Shown here in pieces: positions 1 to 11,399 of a stretch of DNA of 64,000 nt. The position numbers and the translations under genes are program-made. The DNA comes from Purshia tridentata (Eukaryota; Streptophyta; Magnoliopsida; Rosales; Rosaceae). Where the stretch lies: contig QANT01004778.1 of NCBI GenBank assembly GCA_003254885.1, positions 1-64,000 of the forward strand, read 5' to 3'. The notes beneath the pieces are model-generated. The model had not been told where the DNA came from, did no database searches, and saw only the letters and a list, made by a program, of their open reading frames with translations. How positions within the stretch are numbered: position 1 is the first letter of the stretch; every line of letters begins with the position of its first letter.

Positions 1-38
1 TATTTTATTATTACAATTAGGTTGCTATTATTATACAA

Positions 39-443
39 GGGTAAATGGTCATTTTAGTCCTCAGACTATTACAATTGTATCAGTTTGATCTCCAGACTTT
101 TAATTTAAAAAATTAAGGATTCTGACTTTTTCAATTTTGTTAATTGAGGACTTTTCCATCAATTTACACATTTTTTATCTAAATTTATATTTTTATAGCA
201 CCATGTAAAGTCTTTTTTGAAGGCCAAATGGTTCTTTTAATTTAGATCTTACCATTTTTTCCTCATGCATCATTTTTTCTTCTTCATTTCTTATTAAATT
301 TAAATAAAAAATATGTAAATTAATAGAAAAGTCATCAATTGGCAAAATTGAAAAATTAAGAGTTTTTAATTTTTCAAATTAGAAGTTTGAGGACCGAACT
401 GATACAAGTTTAATAGTTTATGGACCAAAATGACTATTTACTC
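39..443. mobile_element. Foldback MITE (Mutator-like ends), about 405 bp
   Basis: The two halves are imperfect inverted copies of each other. The left arm begins GGGTAAATGGTCATTTTAGT and the right arm, read on the minus strand, begins GAGTAAATAGTCATTTTGGT. The similarity continues inward for about 150-180 bp per arm, with only a short unpaired centre and no coding potential. That is the structure of a non-autonomous foldback MITE. The termini resemble Mutator-like elements, but I could not find a convincing flanking target duplication, so the exact ends are uncertain by a few bases. A partial relative lies near 21385-21535. Confidence 0.7.
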
Positions 444-1015
444 ATGGTTAGTAACTTTTGCAAAAACATAACTGGGCTCTATATATATCTCTTCATTGTT
501 TTATAAATATATGCCAAATTCAACAGAGTAAATATCAAATGAAAACTCTACACATTACTTACACCCAATCAAGAATACAAGTTCCCTTTGTCAAAAAAAT
601 TTATACCATACAATCACAAAGCCCCATCTATCTATGTAGGTATATCACTAATCTAAACAAGGAAATAATTTACTTTTTATTTTTAAAAGGTAATCATGTG
701 ATTTTTGTTTCTTAAATTTTTCTCAAACCAGATAACGATGCTTGTTGAAGATGTTACATAGCACAATGCTTAAGCTGTACAACAATAAGAGGGAATAATA
801 ATGTTACAGATGAATTTTCAAATCATAAGGATAAGACTCAATAACTTTACCACACAAACATTACAAGGATATCCAAGATGTTACAATGATACCACAAAGT
901 CATCTGTGGCTCCTAATCATATGTTATAAACAATGACATATCATCCAAATCCAGACTAGTTTCTCCACTACAGAACTAAATCAAATTAAATTACTTGTAA
1001 CTGCACAATTATACA
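444..1015. other. Intergenic and 3' UTR of the OSCA gene
   Basis: AT-rich sequence without a recognisable gene. The part nearest the OSCA stop codon (about 720-1015) should be that gene's 3' untranslated region. Nothing else is recognisable. Confidence 0.5.
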
Positions 1016-4000
1016 TTACGAAAACGATCCTGCTCTCGAAACATGAGATTGAGCATCTTCAAATTGATCATCATCTATCTTCTCAGAGCTCAGGCTTGCT
1101 GGGATGAAAGATCTAAAAACTTGCTCCAAGTTAGGAATGTCCTTTAGTTGACGAGCAGCAACTTCAAGAGCAGTGTCCTGAAAAGACCGGTAGAATTTCT
1201 TGCTACAGATGAAACCAAAGATCAAAGACCCAATAGGGAGTGGAATGACGAATGGTGCATAGTAGAATTTTTTGACCCCAAAGTAACCAAACATTGTAAC
1301 TTGGTACAATATCAGAGATGCAAGAATCCGAACATGCAAGTGAGGCCACATCCTTCCATAGCTTTCGTATGATGGAACATAGACCTTGAGTGCCTGTTCA
1401 ATCAAACAATAAGTTTATGTTTTCAATACCACATATCCTAGGCTTACTTAAAAAGAAGAATATTTCTAGTATTTTCCTACACTAGCCAAAAAAATGAAAA
1501 AGAGGTTTGTCAACTAAACACAGGCAAACCTGAAAAAGACTGAAAGATTTTACCTGATTCCTAAGGACAAGCCATCCAAGGCCAAAGTACAGTACACCAA
1601 ATGGAACAATCAGTGGAGCAATAACAGAGTAGCAGAGGACAACTGTAAAGATGAGCAAATCACCAGGGACTCTAGTCCCATACCCAAGATCACCAGGTAG
1701 CCAAGCTGCTTTGACCTCAGCTTCAGTCTTGCAAAGGTACTTCCTCTTCAAATGGAAAATGATTAGAGGAACTAATCGGGACAGTTCAAGACCATAGCCA
1801 ACAAAAAACCTGACATCAATGGAAGTTGTGAAAATCGATTGGCATGATTTAGAGAGTGAAAATGAAAGCTCCATTGTATTTTGCACATCAGTAAAAGAGG
1901 AAGAAAAATAATGTGTCCAGCAATAAGATATTTTGCAACATTGTTTGGATTGCTGATATTGAAAAAGACGAGATAGAAGATGTAAGCTGTTACTTACTTC
2001 AGGGCCACAAAGGTGAGGAAGTAAGTTGCATTGCCTGGGAGGCTAGTTGCTAGCAAAGTAACAATAGAGTTAGGATCCTTCTGGATGGTCTTGAATGTAC
2101 CGAACAAGGTCCCACCTACTGTAACTCCAATGAAAACATTGAACACGGTGAAATAGAAATATTTCCCAGAAGCAGCCCTTATTGCATGGCTCTGAGAAGG
2201 AATTCCTTCAGCCTTTGATAAAAATAGAAGGAGCTTTGGCAACAGAGCCAAAAAGACAAGCAGTGCAATCTGAGGTAGATAAGCCTCCAGCACTGTCTTA
2301 ATGGCACTCTTATTTAGAATTGGCTTTAAAAATGGGAGAAGTTTCTTCAGATTCTCCAGCGTTGTGAATGCGGAGATAAATGCAATTGGAATCATAAAAA
2401 ACACTATGGTAAGAGCCACAAAAATATACACAACATACTGCCGCAATTGCCTCTGAAAAAACTTTATTTTAAGATTAGGCCAAATTATTTGACGAGGTTC
2501 AGGAGCTTCCGTAACTATCCACGTGTCAACCATTCGGGCATGTAGACTCTGAGCCGCCGAAGCTGCAGTCACCTTGTTAGTGAAAAAAACTAGAGCTGCA
2601 TTTAGTTGCTTCCCCCTCAGAGTGTCTTTTTGTTCGGACTCCAATTTTGGGATTAATTCATTGATCTTCTCAGTGTATAAATCTATACTGTCTACTTTTT
2701 TCCCACAAAGACCAAGGAATCCAGTTTTTTTAGTGGGTCTTGTTCCTTCTGCATTGCCTGTGCATTTAGATGCAGCATAAATTGCTTCAGCCCGTGCAAG
2801 CTTCTTCCTATACCCTTCTAACTCTTCCCAAATTTTGTTCACCTATAAAAATCAACTTAACATAAATGGATGAGAATATAATACTACCAAAATGGGAACA
2901 CACCATCCACAGTCATATTGAAACAGCATAATCTCTGTTCAATTATTGAACTTTTACATGCTTCTGATAAAAGTGAATTATTACTTTAAATCCAAAAATT
3001 CCAGAAATCAAAACACATAATAAATTTTGTATTAAGACACAACCACCAATTGTGAGGAAAGTTGCATCCTAACAGGAAAATATTTCCATAATCACAAATA
3101 AGAACATATCTCTACGAGAAACTGGAATACCCAAACCCAATCAAAGATGTACAGCCCATAACAGTCAAGGAAAGGCACAAAATAATGAGGAAGAAGGCAA
3201 ATCGACAACCATACCTCTTTATTGTTTGTGACCACCATTGATCTGTAAAATGTCTCAGGGTAGACATGCTTAAAGTATGAATCGACCTGTTCCTTTCTAG
3301 TTTGACCTTCAGGGACAGGAGGTAAGTCTCTAACAAGAATTGCAAATAGTTCAGGCTTCACCTCAGGAGACATTAAAGCATTGGCTCTCAGGTTGGAGAC
3401 ATGTTTATATGCCTTCCACAACAAGTAATATGTAACAAAAGAAACCCAATAGATAGCTATGAGAAATGCCCACAACCTAGAACTATTCTCCTGTAAATAC
3501 AAAAAGACATACATAAATGAAATCAGAAGACAAAAATTAATGGCCATGTGGCTCATTTACAAGTGACTGTGAATTAATATTCATCATGTTAGCAATAAAT
3601 TAATTATTAACCAAAAATTAAAGCAAAACCAACAATTGGCAGCACTAACATGAACTCAAAGCAAACTAAAAGCTCTGCGGAACCCAAATATATTAATTTG
3701 CGAAAATTTATAAGGAAACTCACAGCTGCCACTATTAAATCAAATAGTTAAGAGATTTATATAGCTTACCTTGAGATGTCCCATGGATAACTTGTCAAGG
3801 TCACTAAAAGTGCCATTGCTTGTGGTAGAAAGGATAGTTGACTTGTCTTCTTCTTCAGTGGCAGCAACTGGCAGAAGAACTGGAAGCAGAACAAAGCTGG
3901 ACAAAACCAATATTCCCAACACTGTCACAGTAATTAAAAAAAGTTAGAACTTTGAAATTTCTGCACTTAATAAACAGAAAGTTAACGTATTTAGATCAAG

Positions 4001-4882
4001 CAATGCACATAGTTGTACGGTTGTACCACAAGAAGAAAACAAGATAATCACAGAAAGTAAGAATTTTTCTAAAAAGAGCCTCTCTCTCTCTCTCTAAATA
4101 ACCCCAGTTTCTTTTCTTTTCTTTTCTTTCTGCCAACCGAAAAGAATCCACAAGCAATTCATATTGGAAGATAAATATAAAGGTGTTTTAAGCATAAGCA
4201 AACTGGTAACACATTATAGTTTTTGAAGTATAAGCACACTGGTAACACGCTACGCATTTAATTAACTAGTTTATGAAATGCAAAAGAAGGTGCACAGGGC
4301 TATAAGAAATACTGAAATAGATTAAACCTTTCCCCAAAAAGGAAAAGAATAAAAAAAATATCACTTCTCAAAGCTAGAGGGAAATTAGCTTTTCGAATCT
4401 CACCAAACTCTAACCATTCAAACAAAACACACAACAAAGAAGATAAGAAAATAACTTTCAAATTAGTACATCCAACCAAAACAACCACAAAGCTTTAATA
4501 ATTTCAGCAAACAGAGCCAAAAGTACCAAACCAAGAAACAGTTTCTGGGACGACCAAAAGAGACAAAAGTAATTTTGGAAAATTATGAAACAGAGAGAGG
4601 CAGAGACAAACCAGTAGTCAGGAACACAAAGTACACAGCAGTGTCCACCCCTGAAATGGCGATAATGTCCTCTTCCCTGGAAGCCAGAGCCTCTTTAATC
4701 CACGCAAACGGATTCCGGGTCTTGGACCCGCCCTCCCACGGATCCAAGCCTTTCAAGATCCGGTTGGGATAGTAAACCACGGAGTTTCCGGGCCTCCTCG
4801 AAAGCCATGTGAAAACAAGCATCAAAACCACGAATATGAGAAAGGAGGTCCCTAAGGACGTCAAAAACGAACTGAGATCCAT
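1016..4882 (-). CDS. ERD4: CSC1-like / OSCA3.1 (ERD4-type) hyperosmolality-gated calcium channel
   Basis: Six exons on the minus strand: 4882-4612, 3921-3770, 3490-3215, 2842-1998, 1809-1554 and 1393-1016. They join in phase to a 725-residue protein, the usual length for Arabidopsis ERD4 (about 724). The N terminus (MDLSSFLTSLGTSFLIFVVL) is the first membrane segment. Exon 1 also has the family stretch VYYPNRILKGLDPWEG. The long cytosolic domain spans roughly residues 200-360 and includes AAQSLHARMVDTWIVTEAPE. The 7TM/DUF221 pore region follows, with KAEGIPSQSHAIRAASGKYF and the C-terminal YVPSYESYGRMWPH. OSCA proteins are multipass, mechanically or osmotically gated cation channels; ERD4 was first described as an early dehydration-responsive gene. 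Family identity is near certain from extended recognised similarity; gating and regulation here are inferred. The purine-rich stretch upstream (about 4980-5110) is the likely promoter and 5' UTR. No defect was seen. Confidence 0.96.
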
Positions 4883-5559
4883 CTGGGTCTCTCTCTAAAA
4901 CACCAAAATGTACACACTTTCTTTGTCTCCCTCTAAACCTTTTGGAATGGTAGACAAGTTGTTCAGGAACACTTGAAAATAAAGATGTGTAATGGGAGGA
5001 AGATAAAAGGGGAGTGAGAGAGAGCCGTTAGAGGGACATCGAATTGAAGGAAGGGGAGTGAAATATAACCGTTGTTGATAAATAAAGAGGATGAAATAAA
5101 ATTGAAGTAGAGGAAAGGTCTAGGAAGGTAGACAGGTTGCTGTGATGTTACAGTCCATAAAAGGAAAGGCCGTGGCCAAACCGCAAATGAATGAGAAAAT
5201 GAAAATATCTCTCAAGCATGATTAAGCTAGCTGTGGCTGGCCCTTGTTGTGGGGTCTCCTTTGTTTTATTCTTTTAATGCAGACCAGATCGACATGGAGG
5301 TGAACTGTTGAAATAGATTTGATGATGCAGAATGTGCATGGATGATGGATTGAGGATGATGATGATGCATGGGGGACAAGGAGCTGCAGTGTCTAGTGAA
5401 ATGACAAAAATGCCCTGCCACACTGTGACAAAAATGATATATGGACGAGTCATTTTGTTCTTTATCGATACAAACAAAACATTTTGTGTGGTTGAATATA
5501 CATGTTTTCAATCAAAACATTATTTTACGATGTGGAAAGTGTTATTTCCAAAGATAAAA
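4883..5559 (-). promoter_or_regulatory. Upstream region of the OSCA gene
   Basis: This stretch lies between the OSCA start codon and the Mutator-like element. On the plus strand it is rich in GA blocks, which would read as CT-rich leader sequence for the minus-strand gene. It should hold the 5' UTR and promoter. I could not assign a definite TATA box. Confidence 0.4.
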
Positions 5560-7380
5560 GGGAAAATTTTAGCAAAAGAACTATAATTATATCATGTTTT
5601 GTAATTGAGGATGTGAATTTTAAGTTGTTCTAATTAAAAACTATATTTATTTGTTTGTTTCAATCAAGGATCTACCATTAAGTCTATCAACTTCTTTGTT
5701 AATTTTAGGGACAATTTCGTCTTTTTTGTCAAAAAATTAATGATAAAAATATTTAAAAAACCCAAAAATTTGATTAAAAAAACAATAAAACTAAAAAATC
5801 AACACAATCTCATAAAAAAATCAATACAAATCATGAAAAAATACACACAACCCATAATTTTTTTCTTTCCATTGATTTGCTGAAAACTAAAAATTTTTTT
5901 TTTTTTGGTTCTTTTTACCCACCCAACAACAACCTCTCCCCCACAGCTCCCCTCTCCCACCCAACCCCGATGCCCTCAACCTACAACACCCTCCCGGTGC
6001 GACGGCGCCCCTCCCTCCTCACTCCAGCAGGGCCCTCACCTTAACCCCCCCACTCCAACAACCTCCCTGCAACACCAAGAGGTATAGCTTAGCTCTAAGC
6101 TATCTCTAACGGCAGACCTCAGAACCTAAACCAAACCCACTCTTTTAGCACTTCAAAAGTGAAATAAAAACAAAAAAAGGAAACCCCACAAACCCATTTC
6201 TTTACACCCTCCCACTTCTTCTTTCCCTTCTTTCTTCTCTTCCTACTTTCTCTCAAACCAGTCTCTGCAACACCTTCTTCTTCTTCATCTTCTTCTTCTT
6301 ACAAAGACACCCAGTAGCTCCTCACTTTCATAGCCTCTCTTCCCAAGCCAACCCTTTTTTCCAATTGGCTCCAAAACCAAAACCAATGTGCCTTCTTTGG
6401 TATTGTCTGTAAGCAAAACAGGGTTTCCTTCATAGACCTCAGCTTCATCCTCTTGGCCACAAATCTCACCCTTGTCTCCACTTTCTTGATGACCTTTGAT
6501 TCCTTGGAATCTCTCACACTCAAATCAACGGCTCTCAATGGTTACATTTCGTTCCCTGCTAAATCAAAGTGCAACCCCGCTGACCACCATAGATCTAGCT
6601 CATATGAGCTTGTCCGACCCTCTTACTAATACTGCCAACTTGGGTTCTTCCTCTAACTTGAAGACACCATTGACCAGTGACCATCTCGTTCAGCCTTTCT
6701 CTCTCTCTCTCTCTCTTTTTCTCTCTATCTCCATTTCACCAAACTAACCCTAGCCCCCAAATCTCTCATCCAGACTCTCTCAACTTTCACCATCTTAGGC
6801 CGACTCTCACTCTCGACCTCTGATCGTTCACACACACACACACACACATTCTCTCTCTCTCACCATCTAACCAAACGCTGCTCTGCCTCTGATCGGGATA
6901 TCCACAAGTTGAATTCAGGTATTATTAGGCTTTGGGCCTTATGGGGGTGTGTGTGCGAGAAAGGAGAAGCCGCTGCACCGGGGGTTGTTGGGGTGTTTCT
7001 GGGTGAGGAGGAGTAGGGTTGGGTTGGGTTGGGTGGGAGAGGGGAGCTGTGGGGGGATGGCAGTTTGGGGGAGATGTAGGTTCTGGGTGGGGAAGAAGAC
7101 CAGAAAAAAAAAATTTTAAAAATATTTGTTTTTGTTGTTTTGATGATTTGGTTTTTTTTTTTCTTTTTTAATTGAATTCTTGGGGTTTTTTTATTATTAT
7201 GAATTTTTTGACAGAAAAGATAAAATTGCCCCTAAAATTAACAGAAATATTGACAGATTTAACTGTAGATCCTTAATTGAAACAAACCAATAAATATAGT
7301 CCTTAATTGGAACAACTTGAAATTCACATTCTCGATTGTAAAATAGGGTATACTTATAGTTCTTTTGAAATAATTTTCCC
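5560..7380. mobile_element. Mutator-like element (Pack-MULE type), 1.82 kb, non-autonomous
   Basis: Both ends carry long inverted repeats. The left end starts GGGAAAATTTTAGCAAAAGA and the right end, read on the minus strand, starts GGGAAAATTATTTCAAAAGA. The inverted similarity continues inward for about 400-470 bp on each side (roughly 5560-6030 and 6960-7380), including a matched C-rich/G-rich block (5928-5970 against 7020-7065). The flanking 9-mers AAGATAAAA (5551-5559) and AAAATGAAA (7381-7389) agree at 7 of 9 positions, as expected for an aged 9-bp Mutator target duplication. There is no transposase. The unique centre (about 6100-6930) holds a fragment of a cellular receptor gene, so this is a gene-capturing MULE. 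Confidence 0.8.
6225..6705 (+). pseudogene. Captured 5' fragment of a BRI1-type brassinosteroid receptor kinase gene
   Basis: Inside the Mutator-like element one frame reads a serine run followed by YKDTQ (from 6300), then NWLQNQNQCAFFGIVCKQNR, VSFIDLS, TFLMTFDSLESLTLKSTAL and ISFPAKSKC. After a frame change near 6570 it continues PLTTIDLAHMSLSDP and NLGSSSNLK. This matches the N-terminal cap, LRRNT cysteine motif and first leucine-rich repeat of plant BRI1 proteins, in order. Upstream (about 6120-6290) is pyrimidine-rich sequence that would fit the 5' UTR and signal-peptide region. It is a broken copy: there is an in-frame stop directly after YKDTQ and a small indel near residue KC. No transmembrane or kinase part is present. 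The intact BRI1 gene is not in this window. Identification rests on recall of the family. Confidence 0.8.
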
Positions 7381-8639
7381 AAAATGAAAAGGGTTCTTCC
7401 AAAAAACAACAAATAGGAAATGTACATATATGCATGCTGCATGCATGTTGATTGTTGAGGCATGCGAACCTTTAAATAGAGAAAGGTAGAATTGTATAAT
7501 AATATTGACGTTTTGTAAAGTTGGGAAATGAAAGCGTCCGTTTTAGTAAAATAAATAAATAAAAGCGTCCATAATCCATTACAGGAAGCGAAACGTAAAG
7601 GCTTTTTTTTCTTTTTGTAATAAAGTGGTGTACTGTCAATATTGGAAATGGAGTAAACAAGACTCGGCGGGTACAAAAATACTCTTATAATAATACTTGC
7701 TTGCAGGTTCAACTTCTTTGCAACACAAAGAAGATGCAAGTACTTTTGATTTTTTTATTATTATAAAAGATAGGAATACTCGAGTGTGGAAAAGGAAGGT
7801 TTTTTGTTTTCCACTAATTATGCCAACTCTAATTAACAAAGCATTTTTTTACTTGAAAAACAATCTTATGTAATTTGTATTTATGTATGGCCATTAAGAT
7901 TAATTATGTTTTCCTCTAATTAAGAAAAAAAGAATTATGGCTGCCTATAATATGGAATAAGAATGATTATCAGAATGAGAATGTGATCCAAATTTATAAG
8001 ATTGTGAATGGAATTTCTAAGCACTTATTCCACGAAATAAATACTATTAAATTATTTTTAAGACCTTCACATTAAAAAAGCATGTACACGATTAAATTCA
8101 AATGGGATATATGTTTGGTTTTATTTTAATAATCTCAATCGCACCTAGAGATCGATCATGACAATATGGTCTTGTTTTTCAAAGGCCTTTGGGTACTTGT
8201 TTGGAAGTAATAGTTAAAACCACTTGTTCCTATGAAACTCAAACTCAGAATAATTTGAACAAAGAATATAACTGTGTAAGAAGAGGAGGTGATCAAGAAA
8301 AGTATGGAATATTTGAACTTCTGCCTATGAATAATAGGGCTTAAAAGAAAACATTAATAACATTCTGCTACAAATAATAATGATAAAAGGCAAGAAATGT
8401 GCTTCTCCAAGAAGTCGTTTTTTATAAAAAAAGCTGACTCCAAGAAGTCTACTAGATTTCAGTCAGTCGTCCGGGTCTTCAGCCAATATCGACTCATACA
8501 TTGAAAGTTGCTATTCCAACTGGGGCCCCGAATAAATAAATAATTGGGCCCCCAAAGGTTAATTTGTCAGATTGCTAAAGTAATGCAACGCCCTTCATCC
8601 TCATCCACAATTTGTGACTCAACTCAAATAGGATGCTCG
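7381..8639. other. Intergenic, AT-rich
   Basis: No gene is recognisable. The sequence holds A/T runs and short repeats. Open frames on the minus strand at about 7197-7840 have low-complexity, non-protein-like translations. Confidence 0.5.
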
Positions 8640-9130
8640 ATAACTTCACTAACACTCTCCACTGCAGAACGACACGTCCACTATACGACGTCGCGTGGCA
8701 TAGATATGAGAGAGTAGACTGACTTCACCTACTCGAGCGAATGGAGATGTCTTGCCACTTTGCCAGCTCAAAAGGCAACACTTGCTGGCATCAAACACGT
8801 GGCAGAAGATTGTGCTGCCGACACGACAGAGGGTTTTTGACCGTTTGCGCGTTTATACCGCAAAGCAACGGTCTCAACAGACGTAAGTGGGAGTGGGACC
8901 CACTTAAACGATAAGTCATTTGTCGGATTGGAGTCAGTGTTGTACTCGCGTATGGTTCTGTCCGATGCAAGCGCTTTTGATTGGCTAGCATTTGGCGTGG
9001 TTACAGAGAGGCCACGTTGCTATGACACGTGGAGTTAGTTCGGAGGTTGAGAACAGGAAAAGGACAGGACTGAAGTCGCTGTGAATCAGCGCGGCCCACG
9101 CAAACGCTTTTGATTCACTATAAATAAAAA
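8640..9130 (+). promoter_or_regulatory. CpG-rich block with G-boxes and TATA box (orphan promoter-like)
   Basis: About 500 bp much richer in G, C and CpG than its surroundings. It contains ACGT-core elements such as AACACGTGGC (near 8796) and GACACGTGGA (near 9024), which are classic G-box/ABRE sites, and ends with CACTATAAATAAA at about 9115-9128. The phrase CGCTTTTGATT occurs twice, near 8971 and 9104. This looks like a plant core promoter pointing right. The frame starting at 9131 does not resemble a known protein, so the associated gene is missing, non-coding or unrecognised. Confidence 0.35.
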
Positions 9131-9913
9131 ATGATTCAAAAAATTCGTATAAATTTTCATGTTTCGAAGCAAACTCGGTTTTTTGCCCCACTCGTAGTCC
9201 ATAGTTTCGGACTTGATACATTCAAGCTTACGAGTTACGACTCGTTTTTATGCTCGTTCTTTGTTTATCGGGGTCTCTTTATTGGGTTATTGGTTAGATA
9301 TTTTCTTAAAGAGTAAGCATTATTGATCGATATAATTCATGTGCTTTTGTCTTAGTGGGTATTCAACTTTTTTTTGTTGTTGTCTAATTAAAGTTAAGTG
9401 GGTATTTACTATTTAAATGATTTTTGTATGACGGGATTAGATTAGAATCTTGAGTGATGAAAGTTTCTAATGCCAATCAAGCATTGTAGGTGAGTTTAGC
9501 TATTGTTTTCCTACAGTTTGAAGTTAATTACTGGACCTTTTTGTTGTTTGATATATTATTATACTTATCTGAAACATTTTAACTTCGTAAATAATATTCT
9601 TTTGAGCTAATAGCAAATCTAAAAATAAGAACTCTGTAACTATTAATTAAGAAGGCTCAAGGGGATAAGAAGGTACGTACTATCAGCATCTCTAGAATTC
9701 TGTGTATATATACACACATTATTATATGATATAAATCAACTGAAGAGGCCGGTAAAGATCGACTTAAGAGCAATATGTAGCAAATCATATTACACATATT
9801 ATTTGATTAATTTCTTGTATTTCATTCTCATATGAGTTTATTCTAAGTAACCTATAGACCTTGCAAAATCTAATTAAGGGAAACTTGGAAATTAAAGATA
9901 TATAACTAGTTAA
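9131..9913. other. Intergenic, includes 3' flank of the first O-methyltransferase
   Basis: AT-rich sequence. A 61-codon open frame begins at 9131 just after the promoter-like block, but its translation has no recognisable features. The right part should hold the 3' UTR of the minus-strand O-methyltransferase gene. Confidence 0.4.
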
Positions 9914-11276
9914 TTATCCCATATTGCTTCCCTTGACAAACTCAATAACATAACTAAAATATGAAACTTGAAAAAATTTGGTTTCAACAAAACCCACAGA
10001 TTTTGCTAGGTTACCAAGTTCAGCTGTTGTTCGCTCCTTACCACCAGGACAGTAGGCCATCATATAAATGTCCAAAGTTACCATGTTCATTGTTTCTGGA
10101 CTACTCTTCAATTCCTCAGGCATTACACACTCCAAAACTATTACCTTCCCAGCTTTTGGTAATGCCTCCCAACAATTTCTCAATATCTTCTTACACTGAT
10201 CATCGCCCCAGTTATGGAGTACCCACTGCAATTTTATAAAGATGTCAATGTCAGGTTAGGGTTGCATACTAATTCGTAAAAGCTAGGTATTTAGCAAATT
10301 GAGAATTAGTCGAAACCAACCTTCAATGTGATTGACTCTGTGTTTGGTATCGACTCAAACATATCTCCAATAACATGCTCCACGCCTGTATATAAAATGG
10401 ATCAAATTGATTAGTAATTGGAGTTTTTTAATAACATGTTGTTTAGGAAGAAAATATTTTTATATACATATAACTTTTTGTCTAGCTTTTGTCTTTGAAA
10501 AGAAAAATGTACTTAATTGAGACGATGATAATTAATTATGACTCATTTGATATATAGTACTAACCTTGGTATGTAGGAGCCTGAGCAATAGCATTAGGCA
10601 AATCGAAGTTAATTCCATGGATGTGGGGATAGGTAGATACTATTTTCGCAAGCCAAGATCCAGTGCCTCCCCCTACATCCATCAACTCTTTCACATCTTC
10701 AAAACCTTTATAAACCCTAAATACCTTTTGATCAAAACACAAGTTAGAGCCGGTCCCCATAGCCGCATTAAACAATCCTCTAAACTCAGGTTTCGTGGAC
10801 ATATGCTCATACAAGGTCACCCCATTGGCCTTGTAGAAAGGGAAGCACCCCTCTTCAAGTACCGAGTGCTTGAGCATGTAGAGGCTCTTTACCATCTCAG
10901 TTTGAGAGTTCAACATTACCATTGGGGCTAAAGAAACTCCATCCTCATTGGGCACAAAGCAAAGTGTGTCCTTTATTAGGCCATAACTCCTTTCTTGCTT
11001 TGTCTTGTCATTTGGATTTGGTCTTAGGGATGTGGATAGGAGGGAGTGGACAGTAAGCAATCTTAGTATTCTCTCCAAACTCTGAATTGCATTTGGGTTT
11101 GAGGTAGGAATTTGGGACACAATTTCTTTTGAGGTGAGATGAGCTCCAGGCCCTGACTTGGCAATGATATTGAACACATTTAGCTCAAGTGCAGCTCTCA
11201 GAGCCATTTGAATGGTGATGGAATTTGCCAAACCCCAAGCTGAGATATAATTTTCAAAACTTGTTTGCGTTCCCAT
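9914..11276 (-). CDS. COMT-like class I plant O-methyltransferase, copy 1
   Basis: Three exons (11276-10565, 10385-10321, 10225-9914) join to 362 residues, the usual length for caffeic-acid-type O-methyltransferases. The dimerisation domain occupies about residues 1-115. The SAM-binding glycine motif LMDVGGGTGS is at about 198-207, followed by GINFDLP and GDMFESIP. The catalytic histidine is H263 in WVLHNW, with supporting glutamates E291 (LECVMP) and E323 (GGKERT); their spacing (28 and 32) matches alfalfa COMT (H269, E297, E329). The enzyme transfers a methyl group from SAM to a hydroxyl of a small phenolic in the cytosol; the true substrate cannot be read from the sequence. It is the tandem partner of the gene at 16077-17433, with the same three-exon structure and a 65-bp middle exon. 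Confidence 0.93.
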
Positions 11277-11356
11277 GTTTTTGGGTTGTTCTAGTTCTAG
11301 CTGTAGCTTTGGTTTTTTGATGGCTTTGCTTAGCTTGGCTCCTGAGTACCTACGTA

Positions 11357-11368
11357 CTTATATATATC
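11357..11368 (-). promoter_or_regulatory. TATA box of O-methyltransferase copy 1
   Basis: On the minus strand the sequence ATGATATATATAAG lies about 85 bp upstream of the start codon. The second O-methyltransferase gene has a matching ATGATATATAAG at the equivalent place, so the two promoters share ancestry at least in their proximal part. Confidence 0.55.
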
Positions 11369-11399
11369 ATTGCGTATAGACATGATATACATTTTTTTT

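Noticed and set aside
7197-7739. 180-codon open frame on the minus strand
   Set aside because: The translation is low-complexity and overlaps the terminal repeat of the Mutator element. No protein family is recognisable and there is no gene structure.
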